A DNA stretch of 55,690 bases from an uncultured Bacteroidia bacterium (GCA_902801625.1 CADCJI010000020.1:1-55690), one strand, 5' to 3'; shown: positions 26,012-35,125, counted from the stretch's first letter. The notes: generated by a model not told the origin, from the sequence alone. A program made the numbers and translations.

Positions 26012-29000
26012 ATGAAAAAGTTACTTACTTTTTTCCTGGCTATGATTGCCTCCGTTGCAATGATGGCACAAGTGACAACTTCTAGTATCAGTGGTAAGAT
26101 TGTTGACGAAAAGGGCCCCCTTCCGGGTGCTACCGTCATTGCTACCCACATCCCATCCGGTAGCTCTTATTTTACCATCTCTAACAGTGAAGGCCGCTAC
26201 ACCATGCAAGGCATGAGAGTCGGTGGTCCTTACACTATCGAGGTCCGCTATGTGGGCTACGCCACTTCAAAGTCTGAAAATGTCACTTTGAAGTTGGGTG
26301 AAACCTATCGTGCTGACTTCACGCTTGATAGCAAGGCGAATGAGCTTGGCGAGATTGTTGTTTCAGGCGAAGCTGAAAAACCTGTTTACAACTCCACCTC
26401 AACAACTGTTAATTCAGAGGAAATCGCCGTTCTGCCTACTATCACCCGCAGCATCGTTGATGTTGTCAAAGTGTCGCCATACGCAAACAATATGAGCTTT
26501 GCCGGTAGCGACGGTCGTTCCACCAACTTCACCGTTGATGGTGCCAACTTCAACAACAACTTCGGTCTGAGCAGCAACCTCCCCGGTGGCGGCACCCCCA
26601 TTTCCGTGGATGCTATTGAAGAAGTCCAGGTCGTGGTTGCACCTTTCGACGTCCGTCAATCCAACTTCGTCGGTGGCGGCATCAACGCCATCACCAAGTC
26701 AGGTACCAACCAATTCCATGGTTCGGCTTATACTTACTACACCAACCAAACCTTCCGTGGCAACAGACTGTTGGGTGAAAACCTCGGCGTTCGTCCAGAA
26801 GAAAGCACTTGGACCTATGGTGCTACTGTCGGTGGTCCCATCGTGAAAGACAAATTGTTCTTCTTCCTCAACGCTGAAAGAACAGAAGAGCCTTCAGAAG
26901 TCATCAAATATCGTCCTGACAATGCCAGTGCTTCTGTCCTCGACGAGATTTACGACAAGCTGAAAAACGACTATGGTTATGATGCAGGTTCCTACACCGA
27001 CTATCCTGGTGGTAACAACAACCTGAAACTCTTGGCTCGTATTGACTGGAATATCAACGACAACAACAAATTGATGTTCCGTTTCAACAAGACGGGCAAC
27101 ACCCAATGGAATGCACCGAACGGCAACTCCTGCGATGACAACTTCCGCAACAGAGCATTCAACCGTTCTGGCGAAAATGCTTTCCCCTTCTCGAACAACA
27201 TGTATTCCATGCGCAACGATGTGATGTCTTTCGCCACTGAATTGAACAGCCGCTTCTCGACACAAGTGAGCAACCAGTTCATCTTCACCTATACGGACAT
27301 CAACGACCAACGCGGTTCCAACTCAAAGCTTTTCCCCCACATCGACATCATGAGTGGCTACGAAGACTTTGAAGCAACTGGCAACTTCATTCCTTTCACT
27401 AGCTTTGGTTACGAGCTGTTCAGCTACAACAACGGTGTGAAGAACAAGGTGTTCAATGCCACCGACAACGTGACCTACTACACTGGCAACCACAAGATCA
27501 CTGCCGGTGTCAACTGGGAACGCCAAACTGCAAGCAACTCTTACATGCGTAATGGTACGGGTTACTATCGTTTCGCTAGCGCAGAAGACTTCCTGAATGG
27601 TGAGATGCCTCTGAGCTTTGCCCTATGCGTCGGTAACAACGGCGAGGCCAACCCTCGCGGTGAGATCACCTACAACCAATTCGGCGCCTATGCACAGGAC
27701 GATTGGAACATCACCGACAACTTCAAGCTGAACTTCGGTGTTCGTGCCGATGCCATGCTCTTCGACAACTCACAATTGATGACCAACAATGCCATCCTTG
27801 AGTACAACATGGGCGGCAATGTCGTTAACACCGGTAAATGGCCCACCAACCGCGTTCAGGTTTCACCTCGTATCGGTTTCAACTGGGATGTTGTTGATGG
27901 TTTCACCATCCGTGGTGGTAGCGGTCTCTTCCAAGGCCGTCTGCCTCTCGTATTCTTCACTAACATGCCTCAACAAGCTGGCATGATCCAAACCCTCTTC
28001 AGCAAGAACGGATTCAGCGGCAGCATCGGCCAGGATCCTGAAGGAGGTTATGTCGTCAACTATACCGATGAGACTATAGCTCATTTGCAAGCATTGATGA
28101 AGCCTGATGGCACATACATCACCAATGTCAATGATATGGTCAGCGCCCTTGGTCTCAACACCACTGTCACTCCTGAAGACGGTCAACTCAGTGGCGACAT
28201 CAACGGTGTCGATCCTAATTTCAGAATGCCTCAAATCTGGAAGTCAATGTTGGGTATCGACTGGGACGTCCCGGTTTCGTTCCCCTTGACCTTCACCGTG
28301 GAAGGTATGTTCAACAAGACCATCTATGGTGTCCGCCTTGTTGACTGGAACCTCAAATATGACATGATTGCCAATGCTGGTGACAACGTTCGTTTCAACG
28401 GTCCCGACAAGCGCGTCAACTACGCCCTCCTCGTTGATGAAGAAGGCAACTCGAACTATACCTACGGTTCACATTCCGCATACGTTCTGACCAACTCAAG
28501 AGAAGGCTACGGCTACACCGTCAACGCCGCTGTCAGCGCCACTCCGTTCAAGAACTTTGACATTCGTGCCGCCTACACGCACACTGAGAGCAAGGAAATC
28601 TCTGGCATGCCCGGCAGCGCCGCCACATCTGCCTACTCTGGCCTCTACAGCATCGATGGTCCTACCTTCGTCGGCCTGCAACGCAGCCAATATGTCATTC
28701 CTGACAAGGTCACCGCTTCTGTCGGTTACATGTTCCCAGCCCTCTTCGATGGCGACGGCGTCAGAATCAACTTGTTCTACACTGCCTTCTCGGCTGGTGC
28801 TTATAGCTACTTCTACTCCAACGACATGAACGGCGACGGTCTCGCCACCGATCTCATGTATATTCCTAAAGATGTCAACGACCTCAAGTGGGCAAGCGTT
28901 GAAGACATGAATGCCTTCAAGACCTTCATGGATAACGACCCGTATCTGAGCACCCACAAAGGACAATATGCCGAGGCTTACGCTGGCCGTTCACCTTGGG

Positions 29001-29323
29001 CTCATCTCCTCGATGCTCGTATCGCCAAGACCTTCAAGAAGACCTATGGCAAGACCACACATTGCTTCGAACTCAGCGTCAACGCCGGTAATGTCCTCAA
29101 CATGATTAACTCTTCATGGGGTCTCAACAGATACAGCTGCTACGGTGCCTTCGATGCCTACGCTGTTACTCCTCTGAAGGTTGACCGCATTGAAGACAAT
29201 ACTCCTGTGTTCTCGATGAACAAGGTCGATGGTGAATATCCCACCTCCACCTATGACAGATACAACGAAACCAACACCAACCAATGCTGGTCTCTGATGT
29301 TCGGTCTGAAGTATAGCTTCTAA
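26012..29323 (+). CDS. TonB-dependent receptor, Oar-like, with carboxypeptidase-regulatory domain
   Basis: An outer-membrane beta-barrel of 1103 residues. The signal peptide MKKLLTFFLAMIASVAMMAQ is followed by a CarboxypepD_reg domain (about residues 25-108, with GKIVDEKGPLPGATV and VRYVGYATS), a plug domain (TITRSIVDVVKVSPYA, DAIEEVQVVVAPFDVRQSNF) and a long barrel ending in the aromatic LKYSF. The sequence is rich in Asn, Tyr and Gly as usual for barrels. No SusD-like lipoprotein follows, so this is not a typical polysaccharide locus. It resembles Oar proteins, some of which move proteins or peptides. Ligand unknown. It has its own strong promoter and terminator and is therefore monocistronic. 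Confidence 0.92.
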   Translation: MKKLLTFFLAMIASVAMMAQVTTSSISGKIVDEKGPLPGATVIATHIPSGSSYFTISNSEGRYTMQGMRVGGPYTIEVRYVGYATSKSENVTLKLGETYRADFTLDSKANELGEIVVSGEAEKPVYNSTSTTVNSEEIAVLPTITRSIVDVVKVSPYANNMSFAGSDGRSTNFTVDGANFNNNFGLSSNLPGGGTPISVDAIEEVQVVVAPFDVRQSNFVGGGINAITKSGTNQFHGSAYTYYTNQTFRGNRLLGENLGVRPEESTWTYGATVGGPIVKDKLFFFLNAERTEEPSEVIKYRPDNASASVLDEIYDKLKNDYGYDAGSYTDYPGGNNNLKLLARIDWNINDNNKLMFRFNKTGNTQWNAPNGNSCDDNFRNRAFNRSGENAFPFSNNMYSMRNDVMSFATELNSRFSTQVSNQFIFTYTDINDQRGSNSKLFPHIDIMSGYEDFEATGNFIPFTSFGYELFSYNNGVKNKVFNATDNVTYYTGNHKITAGVNWERQTASNSYMRNGTGYYRFASAEDFLNGEMPLSFALCVGNNGEANPRGEITYNQFGAYAQDDWNITDNFKLNFGVRADAMLFDNSQLMTNNAILEYNMGGNVVNTGKWPTNRVQVSPRIGFNWDVVDGFTIRGGSGLFQGRLPLVFFTNMPQQAGMIQTLFSKNGFSGSIGQDPEGGYVVNYTDETIAHLQALMKPDGTYITNVNDMVSALGLNTTVTPEDGQLSGDINGVDPNFRMPQIWKSMLGIDWDVPVSFPLTFTVEGMFNKTIYGVRLVDWNLKYDMIANAGDNVRFNGPDKRVNYALLVDEEGNSNYTYGSHSAYVLTNSREGYGYTVNAAVSATPFKNFDIRAAYTHTESKEISGMPGSAATSAYSGLYSIDGPTFVGLQRSQYVIPDKVTASVGYMFPALFDGDGVRINLFYTAFSAGAYSYFYSNDMNGDGLATDLMYIPKDVNDLKWASVEDMNAFKTFMDNDPYLSTHKGQYAEAYAGRSPWAHLLDARIAKTFKKTYGKTTHCFELSVNAGNVLNMINSSWGLNRYSCYGAFDAYAVTPLKVDRIEDNTPVFSMNKVDGEYPTSTYDRYNETNTNQCWSLMFGLKYSF

Positions 29324-29347
29324 TACAACGTTGATTCGTACAACGAA

Positions 29348-29373
29348 AAAAAGAGGTCGTTTGACCTCTTTTT
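29348..29373 (+). terminator. Terminator after the TonB-dependent receptor
   Basis: Stem AAAGAGGTC / GACCTCTTT with a GTTT loop followed by a run of T. Confidence 0.85.
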
Positions 29374-29394
29374 TTTCGTTATTACACCTGGATT

Positions 29395-29424
29395 TGTAGA
29401 GATGGCATGCACACCGTCTCTACA
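29395..29424. repeat. Dispersed palindromic repeat, GTAGAGACG family
   Basis: Arms TGTAGAGATGG and CCGTCTCTACA, imperfect, between two terminators. Confidence 0.55.
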
Positions 29425-29438
29425 GCAGAGCACATAAA

Positions 29439-29466
29439 AAAAGCACCTCGGATTGAGGTGCTTTTC
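29439..29466. terminator. Terminator for the DUF349 gene
   Basis: An 11-bp stem (AAAAGCACCTC with GAGGTGCTTTT) and a 5-base loop, 20 bases from the DUF349 stop; it works in both directions. Confidence 0.85.
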
Positions 29467-29485
29467 TTTGCTTAATGGCTAGGGA

Positions 29486-31474
29486 TCATTCCTCAGCAAT
29501 CTTCAGCTTGGCTTCAAGAACCTTGAGGTCTTCCTTGGCCTTGTTGATTTTCTTCTCGTACTCGGCACGCATCAGCTCTGAGTTCTTGCTGTTGGAGAAG
29601 AAACCGATGTTGTTCTCCATGGCAGCGATTTCATCGCGCAGCTTCTGGATGCGGGTCTGCAAGGTGTTGCGCTCGCGGCGCACACGGTCGTTGGCGTTCG
29701 GGTCGTCCCTCCAGCCTTCCATCATCTCGCGGAACTCGTTGGTCGAAGCCTCATTCTGGTTCTTGCGCATTGTGTCGAAGAAACCGTCGATGAGTTCACG
29801 ATACTCCTTGTTGATGGAATCCTTGTACTTCATCGGCACATAGCCGATTTCAATCCAACGCTTCTGGAAGGCCTTGATGGCTTCCATGTTCTCGTTGCGG
29901 CTCGGGCCGATTTCAAATGCCTTGATTTCCTCAATCAAAGCCTTCTTGGCAGCAAGATTGGCTTCCTCTTCGGTGCGGCGACCGCTGAAGTGTTCATTCT
30001 TGCGGTTGAAGAAGGTGTCGCAAGCGGCGCGGAAACGTTTCCAAATCTTGTCGGTGTGACGCTTCGGCACGGGACCGATGGTCTTCCACTCTTCTTGCAG
30101 CTTCTTGATCTGCTCGGTGGCGTTCTTCCAATCGGTCGACTCCATCAAAGCCTCAGCCTCGATGCAGAGTTGGGTCTTGCGCTCGAGGTTTTCGGTCTGC
30201 CTGTCCTTCAACGTAGCGAAGAATTCCTTCTTCTTGGCAAAGAAAGCATCCATCGTGCCACGGAAGCGTTGCCAAATCTCCTCGTTGTCTTTCTTGCTGG
30301 CAGGACCAATGGTCTTCCAAACACCGAAAATCTCGGAGAGCTCATCCGACTTCTTCTGCCAAGCGTTGACGCTCGTGTAGTCTTCGGCAATCAACTCCTC
30401 AGCCTTTTCGCACAAAGCCTTCTTGGCTTCGAGGTTACCCGTTTGTTCTTCCTCAATCTGGGCATAATGCTCACGGCGAATTTGGTTGATCTTGTCAGTA
30501 GCAGCCTTGAAGCGCTCCCAAATCTCATCCTTCTTGTCTTGAGGCACGGGACCTACTTCCTTCCAATCCTCATGAAGTTTCTGCAAAGCCTTGAAAGCCT
30601 TGGTGATGGACTTCTCGTCAAGCAGTTCCTCTGCTTTCTCGCAGAGTTCGATCTTGGCGTCGAGGTTCTTCTTCATGTCGAGGTCACGTAGTTCGCGGCC
30701 GATTCTGACCTTGTCGAAGAACTTTTCCACCAGGAAGTGGTAGTTGTTCCAAAGGTTGGAGTTCTCGGCAGCCGGAACAGGGCCAATCTCCTTCCAACGG
30801 TCTTGCAAGGCGCGGAAGTCATCGTAGGTCTTCTTCAGTGAGTCATCTGAAGCGATGATTTCCTTCAGCTCATCGAGGATGGCTTGCTTTTTGGCCAGGT
30901 TCTCAACCTTTTGCTTCTCCATGTCCTCGTTTTGCTTGGCACGGTTGGCCTTGAAGATGCCAAAGGCAGCATTGAAACGCTGTTCAATGGGGTCTTCAAC
31001 ATGTTGGAAGCTCTCGGCTTCACCACCGCCTTGGAGGAATTGGTCGAGTTCGTTGTCCATGTCTTCCTTGTTCAACTTATTGAAATGGAGACGAATAGCC
31101 GCAACTTTGTCCTTGATGTTTTGGACATCGGAGTCTTGCACGAGTTCCTCGAGCATCTCCACAAGTTGCAGTTTGTTGAGACCGTCCAAGTCGGCATTGT
31201 CTTCCACCAGTTCATCCTCATCAGGTTCGGCAGCATCCACCATCTCGGGCATCACCTCGTCGGCCACAGGGGCTGTCTCGGCAATCATTTCAGCCACGAG
31301 GGTGTTCACCTCGACCTTCACCTTGCCAGGCAAGATACTGGGCTGGATCAGTTTGACAATCTTCTTTTTCTCGTTACCATCAATGGCTTTCGTTGCGGCC
31401 TTTGATGTGGTCGTTTCATTCTCAATTCCTCCCTCAATGGCAGGGTTTTGAGTTAGTTGTTCGTTGTTTTCCAT
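29486..31474 (-). CDS. DUF349 repeat protein
   Basis: A 662-residue, mostly helical, acidic protein. At least five DUF349 units can be seen, each with a W-K-x-I/V-G-P-V/A-P core followed by W-x-R-F: WKEIGPVPAAENSNLW, WKEVGPVPQDKKDEIW, WKTIGPASKKDNEEIW, WKTIGPVPKRHTDKIW and WIEIGYVPMKYKDSIN. A coiled-coil C-terminus ends the protein. The open frame extends to 31693, but the upstream part has no family character and the ATG at 31474 (MENNEQLTQ) is the likely start. A -7 box lies 59-66 bases ahead. The function of DUF349 proteins is not established. Confidence 0.88.
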   Translation of the reverse strand: MENNEQLTQNPAIEGGIENETTTSKAATKAIDGNEKKKIVKLIQPSILPGKVKVEVNTLVAEMIAETAPVADEVMPEMVDAAEPDEDELVEDNADLDGLNKLQLVEMLEELVQDSDVQNIKDKVAAIRLHFNKLNKEDMDNELDQFLQGGGEAESFQHVEDPIEQRFNAAFGIFKANRAKQNEDMEKQKVENLAKKQAILDELKEIIASDDSLKKTYDDFRALQDRWKEIGPVPAAENSNLWNNYHFLVEKFFDKVRIGRELRDLDMKKNLDAKIELCEKAEELLDEKSITKAFKALQKLHEDWKEVGPVPQDKKDEIWERFKAATDKINQIRREHYAQIEEEQTGNLEAKKALCEKAEELIAEDYTSVNAWQKKSDELSEIFGVWKTIGPASKKDNEEIWQRFRGTMDAFFAKKKEFFATLKDRQTENLERKTQLCIEAEALMESTDWKNATEQIKKLQEEWKTIGPVPKRHTDKIWKRFRAACDTFFNRKNEHFSGRRTEEEANLAAKKALIEEIKAFEIGPSRNENMEAIKAFQKRWIEIGYVPMKYKDSINKEYRELIDGFFDTMRKNQNEASTNEFREMMEGWRDDPNANDRVRRERNTLQTRIQKLRDEIAAMENNIGFFSNSKNSELMRAEYEKKINKAKEDLKVLEAKLKIAEE

Positions 31475-31532
31475 TTCAATTCGTTTTATGGCCAAGGAAT
31501 AGCCCTTGATACCTATTTTACAATTAAGCTTG

Positions 31533-31540
31533 CAAATATA
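31533..31540 (-). promoter_or_regulatory. -7 box of the DUF349 gene
   Basis: TATATTTG on the minus strand, 59 bases ahead of the ATG at 31474; no convincing -33 box. Confidence 0.45.
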
Positions 31541-31633
31541 GGAATTATTATGGAAGACATGGCTATTTTTTTCGATATTTTTCAAAGAATCATGAAAATT
31601 TGCGTGCAAATGGAGTGCAAATTTTGATTTTTG

Positions 31634-31672
31634 CCAAAAAAAAAGGGAGTCACGAATCTTCGTAACTCCCTC
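31634..31672 (-). terminator. Terminator of the truncated tRNA-Pro gene
   Basis: GGGAGT-ACGAA / TTCGT-ACTCCC stem with one mismatch, followed on the minus strand by nine T. It lies directly behind the tRNA 3' end. Confidence 0.8.
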
Positions 31673-31684
31673 GTTTTCAGTTTG

Positions 31685-31729
31685 TCGGGGCAAAAGGATT
31701 CGAACCTTCGACCCCCTGCTCCCAAAGCA
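31685..31729 (-). tRNA. tRNA-Pro(UGG) 3' fragment, integration end of the element
   Basis: Read on the minus strand: anticodon loop TTTGGGA (anticodon TGG), 3' anticodon stem GCAGG, variable loop, T-arm GAAGG-TTCGAAT-CCTTT, acceptor 3' strand TGCCCCG and discriminator A. The D-arm and the 5' acceptor strand (CGGGGCA expected) are missing; the sequence upstream is unrelated and AT-rich. The recombinase gene starts 127 bases away on the other side. This is what remains when an element integrates into the 3' half of a tRNA gene; the rebuilt complete gene should lie at the far end, outside the window. It is not a working tRNA. Confidence 0.85.
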
Positions 31730-31796
31730 TAAAAACGCACTTTTCCCACATTATCAACCACTTACATTTTTCTTTAATTATTTCTTTATCAAACAC

Positions 31797-31827
31797 TTGC
31801 ATATATCATCATTTATATGTATTTTTG
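31797..31827 (+). promoter_or_regulatory. Integrase promoter
   Basis: TTG (31797-31799), 20 bases, TATTTTTG (31820-31827). Confidence 0.65.
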
Positions 31828-31844
31828 CATGTATTTTTAATCAC

Positions 31845-31887
31845 ATGGGCAAATCATGGGCAAATTTCAACCCATCCCATGGGCAAA
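31845..31887 (+). repeat. Three direct copies of ATGGGCAAA at the integrase start
   Basis: Copies begin at 31845, 31856 and 31879. The second forms the proposed start codon. They could be arm-type integrase binding sites near the attachment site; this is a guess from position. Confidence 0.5.
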
Positions 31888-33265
31888 AAATACAAAGCAA
31901 CGCATAGATAACCAAATTGTTAGAAAAATGAAAATTAACCCCTCTGCCTATGAGCCGATGCTCAAAAATGCTTCGGAGCAAGTTTACCTCCGCGCTTTCC
32001 TCGATATCAGGCGCCAAAAAAAGGACGGTACTTACCCCATTTACATCCGTGTAACCTACCAAGGCGAAAAGTGGCTCCACGCAACTGGAGTCTGCGTTTC
32101 CGACGACGACTATGCCAAAATCTTCACCCTCAAAAACGGCTCTTCACCGCTCCACAAGGCCAAAAGTCAGGTCACAAAGGCCTTCACCAAAATCTATGAT
32201 GCCGTCGTCGCTCTCAATGTCGAGAAGAAATTCACCTTCGAGAATCTCAAAAAGGCCATCGCCAACCCTGAGACCAAGACACCGGAAGCCCCCACGCTCC
32301 TCGAATACTGGATCCAGTTCGGCGAGAGCAAGAACACCGAAAAGACCCGCCTTCAGTACAGCACAGCCCTCAAGAGCTTCTATCGTTTCCTTGGCTGTTC
32401 CATCACAAGCCTCACCAAGAAACGCACCAAGGAGAAATCGCTTGTCGTCAAAGGCAAGAAATCCAAGGTCGCCCCGTCTTTCGTTGACGAGAACGTCATC
32501 AAGCAATGGACAGCCTCGATGGATGAGGCCGGCCTGTCCGACTCCACCAAGAGCATCTATCTCCGTGCCCTCCGTGCCGTCATGAACAGCCTGGGCGAAA
32601 AGAAGATCATCGGCGAGGTGCCCAAGTTCTCCATCAAGCAAGGCACCCGTCGCAAAGAGGACTACATCCCCGTCACCGACATCGTGAAGATTCGCGATTA
32701 TAAAGGCCCCGGGAGAAAAGCCGCCGACTGGTGGCTCATCCTCTATCTCTGCAACGGCAGCAATCTGAAGGACCTGTCCACCCTCGTATGGAACGACGAC
32801 TATTTCTATAATAAGGAGTTGTCCTACATTCGTGGCAAGATAGCCGACAAGGTGAAGGTCACCGTCCGTATTCCCGTCACGGAACCATTGGAGAAGCTGC
32901 TCGGCAAATACGCCAGCAAGCCCGTGAAAGGCAAGCTCGTATTCCCGCAGATTCTCCGTGATGCCAAGTATGAGCCGGAAATGGAAAGCCGCACCCACGA
33001 CTTCAACCGCCAAATCCGCAAAGGCATGAAAGGCGTTTGTGAAAAGCTCGGCATCCGTCCCGTCACCGCTTCCACCGCTCGTAATTCCTACATCACCACG
33101 CTAACCTGGCATGGCATCTCCGATGCCTTCATCGACTCCATGGTCGGCCACGTCGATTCCAAGAACGTCCTCCGAGGCTATCAAGGCACCATCAGCCCAA
33201 AGAAGCGATTGAAGGTCAACAACCTCCTCTTCATCGATCCAGAGATTGACGAAGACGAAGAATGA
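31856..33265 (+). CDS. Site-specific tyrosine recombinase (integrase) of the island
   Basis: A 469-residue integrase with an N-terminal arm-binding domain (VYLRAFLDIRRQKKDGTYP), a SAM-like core-binding domain (TLLEYWIQFGESKNTEKTR) and a catalytic domain. Visible catalytic residues: Arg409 in TARNSYI, His432 in MVGHVDS and the nucleophile Tyr442 in LRGYQG. The first catalytic Arg is replaced: the expected G-x-R-x-x-E/D box reads GSNLKDL (Asn303). Loss of this Arg is also known from IntDOT of Bacteroides conjugative transposons. The later ATG at 31928 (MKINPS) is an alternative start. It lies next to the tRNA-Pro fragment, as expected for the element's own integrase. Confidence 0.92.
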   Translation: MGKFQPIPWAKNTKQRIDNQIVRKMKINPSAYEPMLKNASEQVYLRAFLDIRRQKKDGTYPIYIRVTYQGEKWLHATGVCVSDDDYAKIFTLKNGSSPLHKAKSQVTKAFTKIYDAVVALNVEKKFTFENLKKAIANPETKTPEAPTLLEYWIQFGESKNTEKTRLQYSTALKSFYRFLGCSITSLTKKRTKEKSLVVKGKKSKVAPSFVDENVIKQWTASMDEAGLSDSTKSIYLRALRAVMNSLGEKKIIGEVPKFSIKQGTRRKEDYIPVTDIVKIRDYKGPGRKAADWWLILYLCNGSNLKDLSTLVWNDDYFYNKELSYIRGKIADKVKVTVRIPVTEPLEKLLGKYASKPVKGKLVFPQILRDAKYEPEMESRTHDFNRQIRKGMKGVCEKLGIRPVTASTARNSYITTLTWHGISDAFIDSMVGHVDSKNVLRGYQGTISPKKRLKVNNLLFIDPEIDEDEE

Positions 33266-33268
33266 ATC

Positions 33269-33295
33269 AAAAGCCCGGCGCTCCGCTGGGCTTTT
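33269..33295 (+). terminator. Integrase terminator
   Basis: Stem AAAAGCCC-G-GCG / CGC-T-GGGCTTTT with a CTC loop, 4 bases after the integrase stop. Confidence 0.8.
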
Positions 33296-33349
33296 TCTAT
33301 ATCTTCGCCGCACCTTTATTATATAGGCATTCATCAAACTCCATTAAAT

Positions 33350-34423
33350 ATGACAGCATCAATAATGTTTAAAATCCACGCCGATTTGGACGGCTATCTC
33401 GAAGACCCCGTTTTCGGGCCACTCAATGAAAAAATCTATGCGGCCATCTTGGATGTCAGCGAACCCAACTACGCTGATGGCCGACTCTACCGCTTGACCC
33501 GCACGCCCTTCTTAGTGATGCGCGATGCCTATAGGCAGCTCAATAAAATCGTCCTCGAACGTCATCCCGAAGAGTCCTTCAAAGCCAAGTACCTTCGGCC
33601 ACTCAAAGACGAGTACGAGGACTCCCACTACGCCCAGCTCGTTTTCTCCGTGGTCTATGTCGTTTTCTCCATTCTAGGCACCAAGCAAAGCGAGCGCATG
33701 ATGATGGCCATCGAACGCTCCATGGCGGCTGAGTCAAACTATTTCCCCATCTTCAAGCGGCTTGCCAGTGAGCTTGCCAGCTCTGGCTTCGCCATCGATG
33801 TCAACGCCAAGTCACCCATGCCGCCCGACTGGCATTTTGAATACATCAAGCTGAATGAAAGATACAACGCGCTGCAGCACGACTATGAAGAGCTGCAAAT
33901 GGCCGCTTTCAAGGATAAAGACAACCAGCTAAGCTTTGGCTTCTCCAATGCGCCTGACGGCTCTGATATCCCACGCGACAGCATCATTCAGGTCGTTGAC
34001 CTGCTTAATTCCACATTGGAGGCCAAAACCTCGAATGTCTTCAAGCTGCTGCGCTATATCTTCTCCAAGACACAAGGCGACCTCGTTGAGTTGGTGAAGT
34101 TCAAGGAGGAAATGTTTGATGCCAATACCGTCACATCCTACACCTCCAACCTGGCCTTCAATAGGGAGTTCTCAAAAATCGACCTTATTCGTGTTTTTCG
34201 TGCCATCTATGATTTGCGTATGATCATCTCTCGCGACGGTCAAGACCTCTCGCTCGATGAGTATTTCAACACCCTTGGCGACCTGCTTGATTACAAGCTC
34301 TCCGATGCCAATAAATACTTCAGCAACTCCATCGGTGAAGGCTGCTCCGAAGCTACTATCACAGCCATTTTCGATACCCTCGCACAAGCACTTATAAATA
34401 AGTCAGTTAGGAAAATAGGATGA
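33350..34423 (+). CDS. Hypothetical protein of the integrated element
   Basis: A 357-residue soluble, mainly helical protein without membrane segments or a signal. I recognise no domain. Features include an aromatic/basic N-terminal half (KAKYLRPLKDEYEDSHYAQL), a central HFEYIKLNERYNALQHDYEEL helix likely to form a coiled coil, and a C-terminal helical region. Its place just after the integrase, ahead of two HTH genes, resembles the regulatory position held by RteC-like genes in other Bacteroidota elements, but I cannot see RteC similarity. A second ATG at 33365 is possible. Confidence 0.65.
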   Translation: MTASIMFKIHADLDGYLEDPVFGPLNEKIYAAILDVSEPNYADGRLYRLTRTPFLVMRDAYRQLNKIVLERHPEESFKAKYLRPLKDEYEDSHYAQLVFSVVYVVFSILGTKQSERMMMAIERSMAAESNYFPIFKRLASELASSGFAIDVNAKSPMPPDWHFEYIKLNERYNALQHDYEELQMAAFKDKDNQLSFGFSNAPDGSDIPRDSIIQVVDLLNSTLEAKTSNVFKLLRYIFSKTQGDLVELVKFKEEMFDANTVTSYTSNLAFNREFSKIDLIRVFRAIYDLRMIISRDGQDLSLDEYFNTLGDLLDYKLSDANKYFSNSIGEGCSEATITAIFDTLAQALINKSVRKIG

Positions 34424-34460
34424 AAAAATCATCCATGAATCATATATGACTCCTGCATCC

Positions 34461-34513
34461 ACGTGATTGTTTACCCGTTTCTTCGCCGACGGATAACCCT
34501 AAAACAATCACGT
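34461..34513. promoter_or_regulatory. Long inverted repeat touching the start of the first HTH gene
   Basis: Perfect 12-base arms ACGTGATTGTTT (34461-34472) and AAACAATCACGT (34502-34513) around 29 bases that contain a weaker CCGT/ACGG stem. The right arm ends one base before the ATG at 34515. It could be an operator for a DNA-binding protein or an RNA stem that hides the start codon. Confidence 0.6.
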
Positions 34514-34514
34514 C

Positions 34515-34880
34515 ATGTATCAACCTAACGAAACTGTGACTTTCGACAGCCTTCCTGATGCCGTCTCTAAGCTGATGAAGGATGTTGGCGAAATGAAGTC
34601 CATGCTGCAAACCATCGCCGAGCGCGATGGCCAGCCCCAAAAAGAATGGATGAGCGTCGAAGACCTCATCATCTACCTTCCTGGCAAGCCCGCCCGTCAG
34701 ACCATTTATTCGTGGGTCTGGAAAAAGGCCATCCCTTACCACAAAGCCGGAGCCAAGCTCCAATTTCTTAAATCCGAAATTGATGCCTGGATCCTTGGTG
34801 AGGATTTCACCGTCAACGACGATGAAACCATCACCGTGCCCCTAAAGGCTCGCAAGGCCACGAAAGGAGGCCGTCAATGA
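34515..34880 (+). CDS. Helix-turn-helix DNA-binding protein, excisionase-like
   Basis: A 121-residue protein. The C-terminal two-thirds hold a MerR/excisionase-type HTH: MSVEDLIIYLPGKPARQTIY, then WVWKKAIPYHKAGAKLQFLK and an EIDAWILG end. The N-terminal 40 residues form a helix (DAVSKLMKDVGEMKSMLQTI) probably used for dimerisation. Such genes near an integrase usually encode recombination directionality factors or repressors. The stop overlaps the next HTH gene by 4 bases (ATGA). The inverted repeat directly before its ATG may be its own target. Confidence 0.82.
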   Translation: MYQPNETVTFDSLPDAVSKLMKDVGEMKSMLQTIAERDGQPQKEWMSVEDLIIYLPGKPARQTIYSWVWKKAIPYHKAGAKLQFLKSEIDAWILGEDFTVNDDETITVPLKARKATKGGRQ

Positions 34881-35125
34881 ACAATCCCAAAGGTTTTGTC
34901 AAAAAAGAGGATGTCGTCTTGACCCATCCCGACCTCTCCAAGCTATGGCTCGACTCTGGCGATGTCCTCCGCTTGCTCCATTGCTCGATGCGCACCCTCT
35001 GCAAGCTCCGCGCCAAAGGCTTGCCTTATTACAAGGTTCACACCCATTATTGCCTCTACAAGCTCGATGAGATCATTGCCTTCATCGAAAACCAAAAGAG
35101 AAAGGAGGGCGACGATGAGCAGTGA
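34877..35125 (+). CDS. Small helix-turn-helix protein
   Basis: An 82-residue protein with one excisionase-type HTH: SGDVLRLLHCSMRTLCKLRA followed by KGLPYYKVHTHYCLYKLDEI. The ATG overlaps the stop of the preceding HTH gene, and its own end overlaps the next gene by 11 bases, so four genes (34515-37522) are coupled. A DNA-binding accessory role in excision or replication of the element is likely but not shown. Confidence 0.8.
   Translation: MNNPKGFVKKEDVVLTHPDLSKLWLDSGDVLRLLHCSMRTLCKLRAKGLPYYKVHTHYCLYKLDEIIAFIENQKRKEGDDEQ

Noticed and set aside
31685-31729. Complete tRNA gene
   Set aside because: The 5' acceptor strand, D-arm and half of the anticodon stem are missing on the minus strand; only the 3' part remains.
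33350-34423. RteC-type regulator
   Set aside because: Position fits, but the sequence shows no recognisable RteC pattern.
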